A DNA stretch of 64,000 bases from Lethocerus indicus (GCA_019843655.1 JACDQD010000102.1:4101501-4165500), one strand, 5' to 3'; numbered from the stretch's first letter, positions 1 to 13,881 are shown. A program made the numbers and translations. The notes: generated from the sequence alone by a model not told the origin.

Positions 1-816
1 AGAACTGATCTACTTTCCAAAACCCAGTTCAGGCCTTTTTCACTTGTAAGCATTATGAAAGTTGCTGAGTCTATTAGGTTGCTTAAGTTTAGACCCTATA
101 TTGAAGGGAGCCCGTCTGAAATCCTTGGAATGTTGCCTTATGACATAGGTCAACATTTCATTGTACGGTGCTACTTCAATGAAGAATTAAACACAGTCTC
201 TACTGTTACAGATAACTCAGTTTTCAACAAACAAGTGACACGTGCCTACTCAATAATTTCAGACTCCAGACACCAGGAGAATTGTTGTTTTGAAGTAGTA
301 ATAAAATTGTACCCCAGTGGAATAATGTCGAAATATATTAATTCATTGAATATTGGTGATTTAACATATTGGCGAGGTCCCTACGGTGATTTTAAATATA
401 GCCCTAATGATTTTCAAAATATTTTGATGCTTTGTATGGGAACCGGCTTTGCACCTCTTTTCTCTATAATAAGACATATAGTTTCGAATGATGAGGATTT
501 CACAATAATCAAGCTAGTTATGGGCATTAAATATATCAATGATATAATTTTGAGAGATGAACTGTGCCATTTAGGATCATATTGGAATTTTAAATTTGTC
601 TATTATATAACTGGTGAGTATGAAACTCGGTTGAAAAGGCACTGTGAAATTTTCAAGAAGGGAAGGATTGGACTGGAATCGATAAGTATTGAAATGGACA
701 AAGAAAAGTTGAAAAATTCATTGGTATTAATTAGCGGTTCAGATAGTTTTAGTAATGATATGGTACAGCATTTGAAATGTTTAAATGTACTTGATAATAA
801 TATATTTGTATTTTAA
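1..816 (+). CDS. CYB5RL: NADH-cytochrome b5 reductase-like protein, 3' part (partial CDS)
   Basis: C-terminal part of a flavoprotein of the ferredoxin-NADP reductase/cytochrome b5 reductase family, which moves electrons from NADH through FAD to an acceptor such as cytochrome b5. The reading frame is open from base 1. A methionine lies at 55, but the family-like stretch FRPFSLVSI lies upstream of it in frame, so the gene very probably begins outside the window. Visible landmarks in order are the FAD-binding RAYS motif (about base 244), a GxMSxYI..L..GD segment, RGPYGDFKY, and the nucleotide-binding GTGFAPLFSIIR segment near base 440. The usual C-terminal Cys-Gly of the NADH site reads Ser-Gly (ISGSDSF, about base 732), which may affect nicotinamide handling. 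The protein ends in LDNNIFVF. Assignment to the CYB5RL subgroup rather than CYB5R1-4 is inference; family membership is confident. Confidence 0.85.
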   Translation, partial: RTDLLSKTQFRPFSLVSIMKVAESIRLLKFRPYIEGSPSEILGMLPYDIGQHFIVRCYFNEELNTVSTVTDNSVFNKQVTRAYSIISDSRHQENCCFEVVIKLYPSGIMSKYINSLNIGDLTYWRGPYGDFKYSPNDFQNILMLCMGTGFAPLFSIIRHIVSNDEDFTIIKLVMGIKYINDIILRDELCHLGSYWNFKFVYYITGEYETRLKRHCEIFKKGRIGLESISIEMDKEKLKNSLVLISGSDSFSNDMVQHLKCLNVLDNNIFVF

Positions 817-2277
817 TGAACAATTCATTTGAACCCTACATGTCCTTTTTATTTATCTCCACCATTTTTTTTTGCACAAAACTAACCCTTTCATGTCATG
901 GTATAAAACTTCAAAATAAATAGAAGTGGGCATTACTCAAGAAACAGAAAATTATTTCTTGTCTCTGTCTTCTATAACGCAATTATGCTTGTGCTGTTAC
1001 ACACTTGCAGAAAATTTGAATATTTATTTATATTTATTATTTCTCATTTTAATATAAAATGAGAATGACATATAGCTTCTTAACATTGATTTTCTCTCTT
1101 CTTAATAGTCTGATTTGAATTTATATTATTAAAAAGTTCTGCTCCATAAAGGTTTTCAAATAAATGATGTAATCGTTGATACACAAAAGGACAGAAAGGA
1201 TTAAAGTAAAAAACTAAATCTTATGTGAAATTCGAATAAAGAATGAAAGATAGTTTGAACTTTAGTATTTTAAGGAACTAGGAGAATTGAAGTTACCATT
1301 GAATGACTGGTGGCAAAAGGGTTTATTTAAGCAGGTTAAAGACGAGATTTGAAGTAATTTATAATTCAGGTTTGAACTAAACCAACTACTGGCTGTAAGA
1401 GTCTGACGTTTGTTTAAAATGAATATGGATGTTTTAACTTTCAAAAAACTCGACTAATTGATATACAACTTCTCAGATTAGTCCGAATAACGAATTCGTT
1501 GTATTTAAAGAAATATAAAGGAGAGTATTTGTCGCCTTTAATTAAACGCTTTATGTGTCAGTTTAAACGAACTCGATTTGGAGAAAGTGTATAATTTCCC
1601 TTGCATACGGTACGGCGTTATTTTTTTATACTTGTAAATAATAATGCTGCTAAGTAATTGAATAAAAACATAAAAATTAATGTTCTCCTAAAATCTGAAG
1701 TAAATGATTTGCTAATAATACAAATCAGCTAGAAAATTGATTTTTAATTTCTCATGGCAAGGCATTGTTATGTTACCTGCAAAGCAACATAATAATTCAC
1801 CAAATATCTATTTGTCTAATTACAAAGAAAAAAGAGTAAAATGCAACATTATATATGATGTTTCAATGTAATAATATTATTATTACGAATTGAGAAGTGC
1901 GAGAGAAAATCGTCGCTTCCATCCAGTTCTTAATGATATCCATTTTTTGTATGTTTTTATTTTATCATTTTTGGTTCATTTCAATAATGTTGATGAATAT
2001 CTTTTTACGTTTTCTATATTATTGTGTCTGCGGTACGAATAGAATATTTCGGAAAGAATTTTCTAATGTTGAACAAAAAAAAATTACGTTAATACTAGGA
2101 TTTATATTGTTTCTTCTCGATTGGTCAGTAATGATTTAAGATTCGACTTCAGTTTGAAAAATGAACTCTATATTTAAGTTCTCCGCGCATGAATCAAGTC
2201 GTGTTATAGAACGCTCAGGTTCAGTACCCACTCAGAACTGTTTTGACATTGTTCGCTCGGTTGAATGCAGAATAGAA
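817..2277. other. Intergenic: b5 reductase 3' UTR and TSC2 upstream region
   Basis: AT-rich spacer with no supportable gene. It should contain the 3' UTR of the reductase gene and the promoter and 5' UTR of TSC2. Short ORFs at 1262-1444 (-) and 1897-2139 (+) resemble nothing I know. An ATG at 2161 is in frame with the TSC2 start at 2278 and would add 39 residues. I prefer 2278 because family members start with a short polar leader just before the FK/KQ-rich segment. Confidence 0.6.
915..920 (+). terminator. Poly(A) signal AATAAA, b5 reductase gene
   Basis: Canonical AATAAA about 100 bp after the stop codon at 816, on the correct strand. This is the first such hexamer downstream. Confidence 0.55.
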
Positions 2278-5200
2278 ATGAGCGCGAAAGACAAGGAAAG
2301 CAAAACCATGGAGAAAATAAAACAGTTTTTTAGAATTAACAAAGGTGTACCGGGTAAGCGATTTTTCTTTTCGTCTACTGGTTTCAGTCGGGTTTTTAGA
2401 AAAAGCCTCTATCTTGTCAATTTCTCTTGCCATTAGGACATTTGAGACCGCGAGATGATTTCGTTCTGTCAAATGATCTGGAAAAGGACCTACGTTCTGA
2501 GACGCCTACAGCTCAAAGAATTAGAACGGTGAAAGAAATAATTGAGGCAGTTCTGAACAATAAGCTTGATGATGTAAGTGCCAGAAAATTTGCAAGTTTC
2601 TAGCTGTTAGCTGATTTATTTACACTGATGTTAATTTTATGTCTTAAGAAAGCAGTAGTGAAACTTTGGAGTCTCCTGGAGGATCTCCTCAACCCTGGAA
2701 TCGCAAAGGAAAATCGCCACGTAGTTTTCTCATTCTTCCGTGCGCTGATTCAGGGCCAGTATGAACGTTTAGGTATGATGAGAGCCCAGTTTTTCAAATT
2801 AATCAAGAGTCATGAAATTGAAGAAGATATTGGGCCAAGGTTTGTTATTTACATTATTATTTGCTCTAATTTTGAAATTAATTTCCACATACATTGAAAA
2901 CAGACTTTGTTTAGGCTAGAATTGCTGCAAAGTTTAACTGACAATGGACGTGATATTTTGTATTTGGAAGAAGAAGTTGGTCCCTTTCTTTTAGAATGGA
3001 TGCCAACAATTATAGATGCAGCCCGTGAACAAGATTTTCTTCAGATATTAATAAATGTTATAAAGTATAATGCTGCATATATTGATGAAGAAATTGTTGC
3101 TGGTTATGTACAGTAAGGAATTAATTTAGTATATTTACTGAACTGTAGGTTTTATTCAGAACAATTATTGACAGACAATTGATTATTGTCAGTTTCTTGT
3201 AATTTTGATTGATTCTTTTACATTGTAAGATCTATTAGTCATGAAATGCATATTTTCTTTAATACTGCATTATTCGAAATTTTTACTTTTGTTGTAATTG
3301 TCAGGAGTACCTGTGTTCTTTGTTGTCAAAACTGCAATGAAGAAGTTGTACTTACATGCCTTCAGGTCCTTGATACTGTCGTGTGCTATACAAGTTTACC
3401 TCCAAAATCTCTTTCACCATTCATTGCTACTTTATGCCGTACAGTTAATTTTGAGCTGTATTGCCCGACTAGTTGGAAGGTTAGTATAATTTTTAGCACC
3501 TATAAAATGAAAACATATATTTGCTCAAAAAAGATATATATTTGGCGAAATCTAAGCAAAGAATTAAGCATAAATATAATAACCTCTTGAATAATAATTT
3601 GTTTGTTAGAACATAGATTAAGTAAAAGTTGTAGCTATTATTTCTGACATTTTTTTATACGTGAAAAGTATATTTAGTGTGGGCATGTTGTTAATGTATG
3701 AATTATTTCTTCCTTTTTCTTTTCAGATTATGAGAAATCTTTTGGGGACGCATCTGGGTCATTCTTCATTATATACCATGTGTACGTTGCTTCAGTGTGA
3801 GACTTCATTAAATGATGAGGGCCTTTTGAGAGGTGCTGTATTTTATATAAACATGGCACTTTGGGGAAACAAACGGGTTCCATCACTCAGATGTACCCCG
3901 ACATCAGTCCTACCTTCTTTCAATATGGTAGAAGTTGTGCTTGTGCAGTTACTAAGGCATTAATTCGAATTATTTTTCACTTTAACTATTCACTTTTTTC
4001 AGGCATTGAGATGTAAACATTCCCTTGTAATGTATGAAGTGATGCTGAGCATTTTGAGACTTGTAAATAAACACGGAATAGAATTACTTGACCCTGCCTG
4101 GAATATTGTTTTGGTTATTATTCAGACAATTATCAAACATTTAGGTAGGACTAGTTCACATTTATAAATTTTAAGCAATTGTTGTTTCATTTTCCTGTTA
4201 AGTATTTCTAGTTCATTCTAGCAGACTTCACAAATAGAATTACTTGTTCTTATTTTTAATTTTATATTGTTTTCCGAACTGTAATACAGAATAGTATAGA
4301 ACATCTTGAGTTATTTATATTTTTTCTAATTAAATAATTATTGAAACCAAAATTATTCTTTTTAGATGAAAGTGTACCAACACAATCTCTTAATCACGTT
4401 AGCATTCAACTCCATGAGACATTGACTCTGATTGAACAACTGATTGAGCTTGGACAATTCAATGGTAGTGTTCAAACTGTTTTTGAAATAATTGAGTCTT
4501 GTTCTCTAGTTCGACCTGTGAGTGAAATAAATTTTTACATTACCTGATTATTAATTTTTCTTCATCATTTAATCATACGCTCTTTTCACTGTCAATTCAG
4601 TTTTATCACAATGGATGTAATATTTATATAGTGGTTGGCATTAATATAATTGTATAAGAGAATTTGAAAACTTATTATTTTTTTTAATTCCCTGATAACA
4701 TATATTTATAATTCAGGAAACATCTGTGCTAAGACTGGTCAGTTATCTTGCTTCATCAATTGTACCGACAAGACTTTTGTGGTTGGAGAAATTGGAGGCA
4801 CTCATTATTAAATATTTCAAACAGGAAATTCGACCAAATATTAGAATCAAAGTGTTGGCAATTTTGGCTAGTGTCATACAAAATAATAGGTATGATTTTC
4901 TCGCTGATAGCTTAGTGTGTGCAAAACCTATATGATTCGATCATTTTAGTAATAATAATTAGAATGTAATGTTTCCTAATAATATTTGAGTTAATAGATG
5001 CATGGCTTTACAGAGCGCTATATGAAAGAGAGCTGGTTCAGATTGTTTTGAAATATCTTGGTGATATTGCACAAGAAGGGGACATAGCTGTTCGTTCAGC
5101 TGCTGCTCAGTTATTGGTTGATTTATGCCTCAACTGTGAAGCCAAATATGCATTAGATGTAATGGATATCCTTGAAAAGGTATTCAATTTTATTTTGTTT

Positions 5201-8200
5201 TTAGTCTCATTTCAGTTTAACAGAGATTCACACACACAACATACATACACTCACTCATTCATGTTCATGTTAGGTACAATATGATTCTCAACAATTTAAA
5301 ATTACATCTCTCTCCTTCTCATTTATTATAGCTGCTGAACCGTGCATTTGAACTGAATGAAATTGCTAAAAGTGAAGAGGATGCAGCGGATATTAAAATG
5401 ACTGCCCATGGTCTTGTTCTAGCACTGACTAATGGACTTTTTCGATCACCTCCTACTCCAGCAGTACGAGCTTTCAAACTTATCACACAGCACCTTGAAG
5501 CCCATTATAACAAGCCTGAGCACCTTAGCCAGGTCACTTCTATAAGATTTATGGTAAATAACCGGTAGTATATTAAAAAACAATCTATTATAAAACTTTA
5601 ATTTTCTTTATAAAATAATTTTATTCAATTTGGCTCTTTTTATGTTGGTAATCTAATCAAATAAGAATGAATTGTTAACAAAAAATTATAATGTACTTAC
5701 TGATAACATCATTATATTATTGTTATTAGTTTTCAATTTTAAAATTATACACTACTCTTTCTAATAGACTTAGAACAAATTAATTGATAGTATGTTTCAC
5801 TATCTGATTGATTTCCATTTTTTTGAACTTATTGATTTGCTAATATATCAGATGTTGGAATGTCTATTGCGATTGAGGGCGGATGCACACTACCGTATAG
5901 GTTTGTCTGGATCAACAACAAGATATAGCATGTACCTACTAGCTCACGATTTACCACAAGATATGTCACAAGTTGAAACTGATGTCCTTCCAATGCATCT
6001 GGCAATAAGGGCCATTATAAGGGCTGTGAAACATGAATTAGGTAAGAAATGAAACATTGTGACACTGAACAAATGAACTGTTTTGTAGTGTTGTAAAGTC
6101 ATTTTTGCTTACGTTTGTCTAGATTGGAAGGTTATGCTGCTTGTTTTACAAGAGCTACCTAACTTATTAAAGAACAGGGCATTATTGGTGTCAAAAAATG
6201 GTTCAGAAGTAGACATTATTGCAACAGCCCTCTGTGCAATGGTATGTATATATTTTTCACTATTCATCATGATTGCAGCAATTTTATTTTTGCTTACAGT
6301 TAATAATATTGAGACCCACCCATGTTATTTGACAATCCAGTCAGATAATATTCTGTATCATAAAGTTAGGTAGAAATTAAAACTAATTGTACTGAAATAT
6401 TGGAAATAAATATTCATTATTATTAATAATTAATTTACTTAGTATGGCTAAGTAAATATAGCCTGGTATGGCTATATAAAATATAAAGAATGTTTGGATA
6501 TTTTATATTCTAATTTTTTAAAATTATTTATCAAAAAAGGTGTGTGATAAGTCACTCTGTTTACCTGACGTTCTTCAAAATACTCCACCTAAATTTACAA
6601 GATCAGAGCTACACAATTATGTATTTCCTGTTCTGGCATCTCTTGTGTCTTACCATGCTTATCTTGAGCCAAAACTACAGCAGAGATTAATTAAATGCTT
6701 GGAATTTGGTAAGTCATTTATTCATATATATATTAGGAAAGAGAGCTTTAAAAATAAAGTTTAAATATTACTACACAGTCTGAATGATATTTAGCTTTTT
6801 AATCCATTGATGTATTTATAGAATTAATTGATTGTAAATTAATTGTATAATAACATTAATTGCCTGGAGGGATTAATTTATAATTTTCTTGAACCTCACA
6901 AGCATCTTAACAACTTTAATGATACAGTTATTTGTTTGACACAGGATTAACATCCAGATCAGCACGTCAGTGTGTATTGGCCTTAACCATTTGTGTTCTG
7001 GAAATGAGGGATGCTATGGTAAAATTATTGCCAGAAGTTCTTTTGAATTTATCAAAAATTTCTGCAACAGTTCATATAGCTACTCCAATCCTAGAATTCC
7101 TTTCTAGTAAGTGTTAAATTGTTGACAGTATTTAATTAATTATTCTTATATTAAAATTAAAGCTTGTTTTTATTCCATGATATTGCAAAAAATTTCAATG
7201 TAAAAATATTAGAATTGAATATTAAGAATTAAATTGTTTGAAATATTATAGGATCAGTTGCATGCTCAGATTTTGAATTGGAATTATTTTATATATTGAT
7301 CTAGACAAAACTAAAATTGAACATTAAATTTGTTGAACTCTTTTTTTGCAGCATTGACACAATTGCCAAAACTCTTTGCTAATTTTGTGAGTGATCAATA
7401 CATGTCAGTGTTTGCAATTTCTCTACCATATACAAACCCCTTTACAGTTTACAGTCATTTCACTGTGTCATTAGCTCATCATGTTATTGCTGCCTGGTTT
7501 CTCAAATGCAGGCTTCCATTTAGAAAGGCCTTTGTCAATTTTATTACAGCTGTAAGTGTATATGGTTTTTTATTTTTAAATAATTTTTATATCATTGCCT
7601 AAAAAAAATGATAAAAAATAAAATGACTTAATAAATGTCAATGCTATAATCCATTTGGAATTACAGGGTTTAAAGGGAAACATAATGCCATTTGAAGAAT
7701 GTCAAATCATAGCAGAAAAGATGAATGAAATAGTGAATGAAGATTCATCAAACAGAAAGAGGAGTTCTAGTTTAACAGAACAGGTATATAAAATAGTTTG
7801 TGTGTGTGTGTATATTTGTTATTGGTTTTGCATTATTTGCAGAAATAACTTTTATTGCAAGTTGGCATTTTAATTTTAAAATTTTGCTTAATTTATTATT
7901 AGGGAAGTCGGAAAAGAGAACGACCAATATCTACAAAATTGGATCGCCTCAAATCACCCATTGATGAAAAGTTAATGGAATTTCACCGAGAACTTACAGA
8001 AACTTGTATAGATCTTATGGCCATGTATGCATTTTCCTCGTGTTCTCCTCAACCTAAAAGGTGCGGTTTTTTTATTTTTATTATCAAATCTAATTACCCT
8101 AATTGTATTAGGGCAGATTATGTTTGAAACTGGTTATAACCTGTATGTTTATTTCTAAATAGATAAAGCATACAAATAAGTTTATAATGATAATTTACTC

Positions 8201-11200
8201 AGTATTTAAATTATTTTATTAAAGGAAGAATCAATATTTCAATTCAGAACCTAGTATGCATAATATGTTTGGCTAAGGTTAATTCTATGATTGCTTAGGC
8301 ATAGTTCAGCTGAACTGCTTTTGAGTGGTGGCCAAAGTATGACTTGGCTGCTTGGGAACAAGTTAATCACTATTACAACAAGTGGTTGTAGCCTGAAAGC
8401 ACTTAAGCACGGGCTGTGTGATAGATGTTACCAAGTTTGCAGAATGAATCCAGGTATTTTGATTTAATGTTTTTAAATATGTGTCTGTCTAAGGGAAACT
8501 TTCATATATAATACCTAATTTTCCATTTTATTATTTCTACCGGTTTCCAGTCTTGGATAATCATTTTCACATTTTAGTTTTTGAATTAAAAACTCAGATG
8601 ATGGTAATTCCCTATTATTTTGAAACAGTTCTAAGATTTATTCTTGAAATATCCTTTTGCAGTTCCTGATCTTATGCCTAGTCCTATAGCTGAACCTGGA
8701 GATGAAAAAAGAAACAAAAACTTTGGAAATAAAAATAATGAGGTAAAAATTAGTTGTCTAATGTATTTTATAATAATGAATAAATTATATCTGTATTTTT
8801 TATGTTTATAGACTGGTCAGATGGCATCTAACAATTCTACTGCTGCTAGTACTCCAGATGATGAAAAACCTGTGACACATGACACTGACCCATCAAAGTT
8901 AGAACATATACATGGTAATAATAATTATTATTATTAATAAATAGATGCCTCACTTTGCATACATTATTTTAAATAAACAAAATAAGAAATAAAAAATCCT
9001 TGATCCATTAAAAAATGTATATTATAAACAATCAATTTAAAAAATAACTGGAGGACAAGAGGACATTCTAAATCTAGTAGATTGCACATTTTCTCCCACA
9101 CAATAGCCATGCCTCTATATTTGTGTTATATTTATGAACTGTTAAATTTAGTAGTTTACTTATTGTTTCAAAAAGCTATAGAAAAATCTGAAAGGCAGAT
9201 GTGTGGATGCTGGTGTCAGGGTTGGGCAGAAATTTTCATCAGAAGGCCTACTGGTATGTTTCAGCCACAGTTTTAAATTTATTATTATTGATTAATAAAA
9301 GTAAAATTCTAGAAGTTAACTCTGGAATTAATTTGTAAGGTGCAATGTCGTGGATAATGAGGCTGCAGAATGAACATCTTAGTTCAAATCTCCAGGATCA
9401 TACACAAGCAGACATTTCATCTTTATTTTTAGCTTCGACTAACTCATCTAAATCTAGTTCAGATGATCAGGTATTCAAGGATATCTTTATTTCTCTTGTT
9501 AAAGTGTATTGCTTTCTACAGAAATGTTAATTCGTTAAAATTTATTTAATAACATGTCTTCAAATTCTGCATCTCTAGATTTAACCATAAGTGAAATTAA
9601 CTCCATGAATAAATAGCACTACCATAAATTTTAAATTCAGAAAATTAAACTAATGATTTTTTTAAACTTATTTGTAAGTAATAATGTGAATTATTATTTA
9701 CACTAAGGATCAAGGCAACAATGAACGTATGTGTTCAGATCCAGTAAGCATCCCTGGTTCACCAGTTAAACGTAACATTCATCCAGATTTTGATGATTTA
9801 GGTAAGTTAAATATTCATATAATAATAAAACATTAGTGTTCATATATAAATAATAGTTATACAAATTAACAGTTAGGCTAATACTTATACAAAATGATTA
9901 CTTCAGAATTCTGTTCTGCATTAAATTTTTGGTGGGTTATGGTTAATTTTAATACCTCCAGGAGTTTATAGGGGTTCCTGTTGCCACAGTACATTCTGGA
10001 GATTAAATAAACAACAGCTGACTTCCAGCTGTGGAGCTGGCTGGTAAAAGGCATGGGTGGGGGCCCCTATCCTTCCCTGGTTAGGCTAAGCCATTGTTAC
10101 CTTGGAGGTATCCAAGTTAAATCTAGCCAACATTATTTTTTTAATGCCTTATGGTTTCATTTGGCATTAAAATAAAAAGAATACAAAAAGTATTGTATTT
10201 TCAGAAGAGGGCACTGGTCGGAGTCGAAACCCTGTTCGGAGATCAAATTCAAGTCCAGAAATGAGTGCTAGTTGGAAGAATCCTCTCATGAATAATTCAC
10301 TTGCCAATAATACTGATAATGATACTGATCAGAATGATGGGAAAAAGAAACAGAATTATACCAAAGACCTGAGGTATATTATCTATAATTCACATGATAC
10401 ATTTCTTGCAAGATTATTTACTTTCTCAATGTACTTAAAATAAAAGGTTTGTCATAAAAGTTTAAAAATTAGTACTACAAGTAATACTAAAATACTCATA
10501 GATGTGTTTGATTCTTCAGCCAGCTTTCAGAGGCTCTTATTCCAGTTCTAAGAAACTTTTTCAATTATTTAAAGTATATGTGATTGATTTATTTTGAGGA
10601 GCAATCAGTTTTCAATGATTGAGCGAAGGTTTCCACAATCAGAATTTGAATTATCACAAATTAAGTGCCGGTTAATGCCAATATACCCAAGATGTTCCTT
10701 TTTATAATTCAGGGTAAATTGTGAAGCAATCCCTGAAGAAATGGGTACAACTCCTCCAACTTGTGAAGCAGTTATATCGTCTGCATTAGAGTCAGTTGAA
10801 ACTAAACCACCTGTACCTTCTTCTCCCAGAATGTTAAAAGTAAGTTAATAAATATTTGCATTTTGATGTATATAATTAATAGAAAATATGTATTTATCCT
10901 CATAATAATCTGATTCCAATAATTAATTAAGTGCTAACTTTTTAAAATTTAACATCCAGGTAAATTCTTATAATCAAATTAATAACATAAATACAGTTAC
11001 CAACCGTGGTTAATTACAGTCTCCCAGTTTTTATGATGGAATTTTATTTATTTTTTAAAAATTTAATCACATTCTTCCACTTTATTTTATCTTTTTGAAT
11101 AATCTTAATTCTTTGTTTGCTTAGAAAGAAGGTGAGACCCGTGCAGTTGATCCTTCATCTCTGCCACCTCTGGCATTTAAGCGTGAACGAGTTCATACCA

Positions 11201-13641
11201 TATCGGTAATGAGCCCAGTTAGAAAGCCATTAGGGCCCAAAGAGTGGGATCTGAAGCCACGCAGTCCTAGAGCAAAAGAACCCCAGCACAGATCTGGAGT
11301 CAACCCATCGTGAGAATAATATTTATATTAATATTTAATTTAAACACATAATGAACACAGGTGCCAATTCCGCTATATAAGCAGTGTACGAAAAATTAAT
11401 TTTCCCGTATTTTCTATTGTCTCATCATTTTTAACCCATCTTACAAATATAAAGTTTGTGATTCTGAATGTCATTATATAAATTTAATAATAATTTGTTT
11501 AATAAGAAAAATGTTTAATGCCCCCCCCATTAATAATGTTAATTTAAAAAAAATTAGTTTATTAGTTCCTCTTTTCAATAGCCAAAACAGATTAAAACAT
11601 CTACACATATTTCAGTATTTCATTCATGTAATGTTGAAATTTATGTTATGTGCTTGGTTTCAGATTTGTATTTCTGCAGCTTTACCATTCAGCTCATTTT
11701 GGAACCTCCTCAGAGAAACCTCTTCTCGTTCCTAATTCTCAAACCGCTTTGAAGACATTAGACTGGACTCCTCCTTATGAAGTTCACAAGGTAAATAATC
11801 TCATCCTTGACTTGAGTAATATTCTCATACTCATTACCTTGTACATCTATGTTATCTATGATACAAATCTGAAACAACTAAAGCTAAAAGTAATCATTTA
11901 CCATCGTGCTCAGATAAGTTTTATAAAAAAAAGTATATCATCTTTAGTTAAAGGGTGTTATGGAAAGTTAAATATTGAATTTAATCCATGCTTTCAGATT
12001 GGAGTGTTGTATGTAGGGCCAGGACAAGTGAATTCAGAGTCTGAGATTTTACGAAATCAATATGGTTCGCCTCGTTATGCTGAATTTCTTCAAGTAAGTA
12101 CCTATACCTTATTCATTTAAATTATGGACAGCCAAATTTAATAATTATCACTGAACCAGTTCTTGTCAGAAAAATCAGTTATTGTCAATTTTTTTTCCTG
12201 TATGCATTCTTACTTTCTTATGTATATTTGATAATATACAGAATCTTTGCTTTCCAATTAATAGATGTTATTTGAATCTTTCTTTAGGTTTGTATTATAT
12301 TGGTGTCAGTAGATCCATAATTGTTACAATTGTGGTTTGTGTTTTCAGAGGTTGGGTACATTAATAAATTTAGCTGAAGCCGATAGGCAACATGTTTTCC
12401 TCGGAGGTTTAGATACCAATGGAACAGATGGAAAGTTTGCTTATATATGGCAAGACGATGTGTTGCAGGTAAATCACATTGTTCTTCACGTACTAAATGT
12501 GCTATTTCAATACAATATGCCTTTTTGTTATCATTAACGGTTGATATTTCTTTTTTTTTGTATATAAATTTCTTTTTTCAGGTGATATTTCATGTTGCAA
12601 CATTAATGCCAAATAATGAAAATGATCCACAAGGGACATTAAAGAAGATGCATATTGGCAATAATTTTGTTGCTATTGTTTATAATGACAGTGGTGAAGA
12701 ATACAATTTTCAGACACTCAAGGTTAGTTAAAGGTTAAAATTTTTTAATGTGAATTAATTAGAGATAAAGCCTGAGAAACAAATTACATTATACATTATA
12801 TTCTGTATAATTTATCCTCTGGTTTGATAATTTATCTTTTCCAGTGCATAATAAATTGATGATATTATATTTTTTTGATGTTTTAAATTTCCAAATTAAG
12901 GCTTAACTTTTATATGATAGATGAGTATAAGAAATATATACTAAGACTTGAAAAAAAAATTATCAATTCTATTTCTGCAGGGTCAGTTTAACTATGGAGT
13001 TGTGGTCATTGAGCCTTTGGAACATGGGTGCAATCAAGTAATTGTAAAAGCGAGAGAAGAACTTGTACATCATATTAATCACACCGAATATAAGATTGTT
13101 TCAGACCAAAGTGTAGCGATTCTTGCTAGACAGCTGGCAGTTCACGTAAATGTGAGTTACTTGAGTTGTTGATTTAAATTACAGTTTCAGACCGTATCAT
13201 CATAATGTATAATAACTTTTAGAATCTAATAATAGGTTAAATGATAGGCCACAGAAACTTTGGAATAACTGTTAATAAAATGTTCTAGATGTTCAGAATT
13301 TTTCTGATCTCTGTGGATTTATGTACCTTAAGAGGTGAGATGTTAAATATGAACTGCCGTGCATTTCGGCATCGGGCACAATTGCCTGGAAGATAAATGC
13401 AGTAAAAAAAATATGAACTGACTCATTTTTTTTGTTTCAGTTGGCTGCATTAATATTCTCGCGTTCCCAAACTACAGGTGGACCTTATGCATCTAACTGG
13501 TTAGAAAGATTACGCCTCATCAAAAGACTCCATACAAAACTATTGCAAGAGCAGGCTGCTGAATCTGGAGACAGAACAAATACATTGCATGCCAGACATA
13601 ACAGAAGGATACATATGGAAGAGTTCACAGAATACACTTAA
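2278..13641 (+). CDS. TSC2: Tuberin (TSC2), GTPase-activating protein for Rheb, 33 exons
   Basis: Tuberin partners TSC1 and acts as GAP for Rheb, restraining mTORC1 (gigas in Drosophila). Exons: 2278-2353, 2437-2573, 2649-2839, 2915-3112, 3305-3479, 3727-3927, 4003-4144, 4366-4517, 4717-4889, 5014-5179, 5332-5553, 5852-6041, 6123-6241, 6540-6708, 6945-7106, 7352-7551, 7667-7783, 7903-8060, 8299-8453, 8663-8742, 8812-8914, 9182-9253, 9340-9470, 9708-9801, 10205-10373, 10713-10839, 11125-11309, 11664-11790, 11998-12093, 12349-12468, 12582-12722, 12981-13151, 13441-13641. These join in phase to 1639 aa (human 1807). Matches to human include [25 protein letters not shown]-like [22 protein letters not shown] and the C-terminal EEFTEY. 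The Rap/Ran-GAP domain is intact; the catalytic asparagine thumb is N1496 in [12 protein letters not shown]. RxRxxS/T sites at S926 and T1318 align with human Akt sites. The start of exon 22 is uncertain (9182 or 9176, both in phase). Several introns are under 100 bp. Confidence 0.96.
9941..10123. repeat. MITE-like insertion with imperfect inverted ends in a TSC2 intron
   Basis: Inside the intron between exons 24 and 25. The left side carries ATACCTCCAGG and the right side CTTGGAGGTATCC, which is close to its reverse complement. Further in, TATAGGGGTTCC faces GGGGCCCCTATCC. The block is more GC-rich than the surrounding intron and has no ORF. It resembles a small non-autonomous element or a large hairpin. 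No target-site duplication was resolved. Confidence 0.4.
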
Positions 13642-13838
13642 TTAATTTATATTTATATTCATATGTTTAAAGAACTGAATGTAATAATTAATCTTTTTGT
13701 ATGACCAAGCAGTATACTTTGGCATGTTATATATATATATGGATAGTTTCATACTGTAACTGCCCTGCTTTTCATAAACCGTTTCAAAGTTGACTTAAGG
13801 CATTCTTTATTTCTCGTTTGACAATGTTGTAATTGTTA

Positions 13839-13844
13839 AATAAA
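13839..13844 (+). terminator. Poly(A) signal AATAAA, TSC2
   Basis: AATAAA on the plus strand about 200 bp after the TSC2 stop codon. It lies only about 40 bp from the likely TMEM186 signal on the opposite strand. Confidence 0.6.
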
Positions 13845-13881
13845 CATATTAAGCAAAGGTTAACAGGCTTTTTTTTATGTA

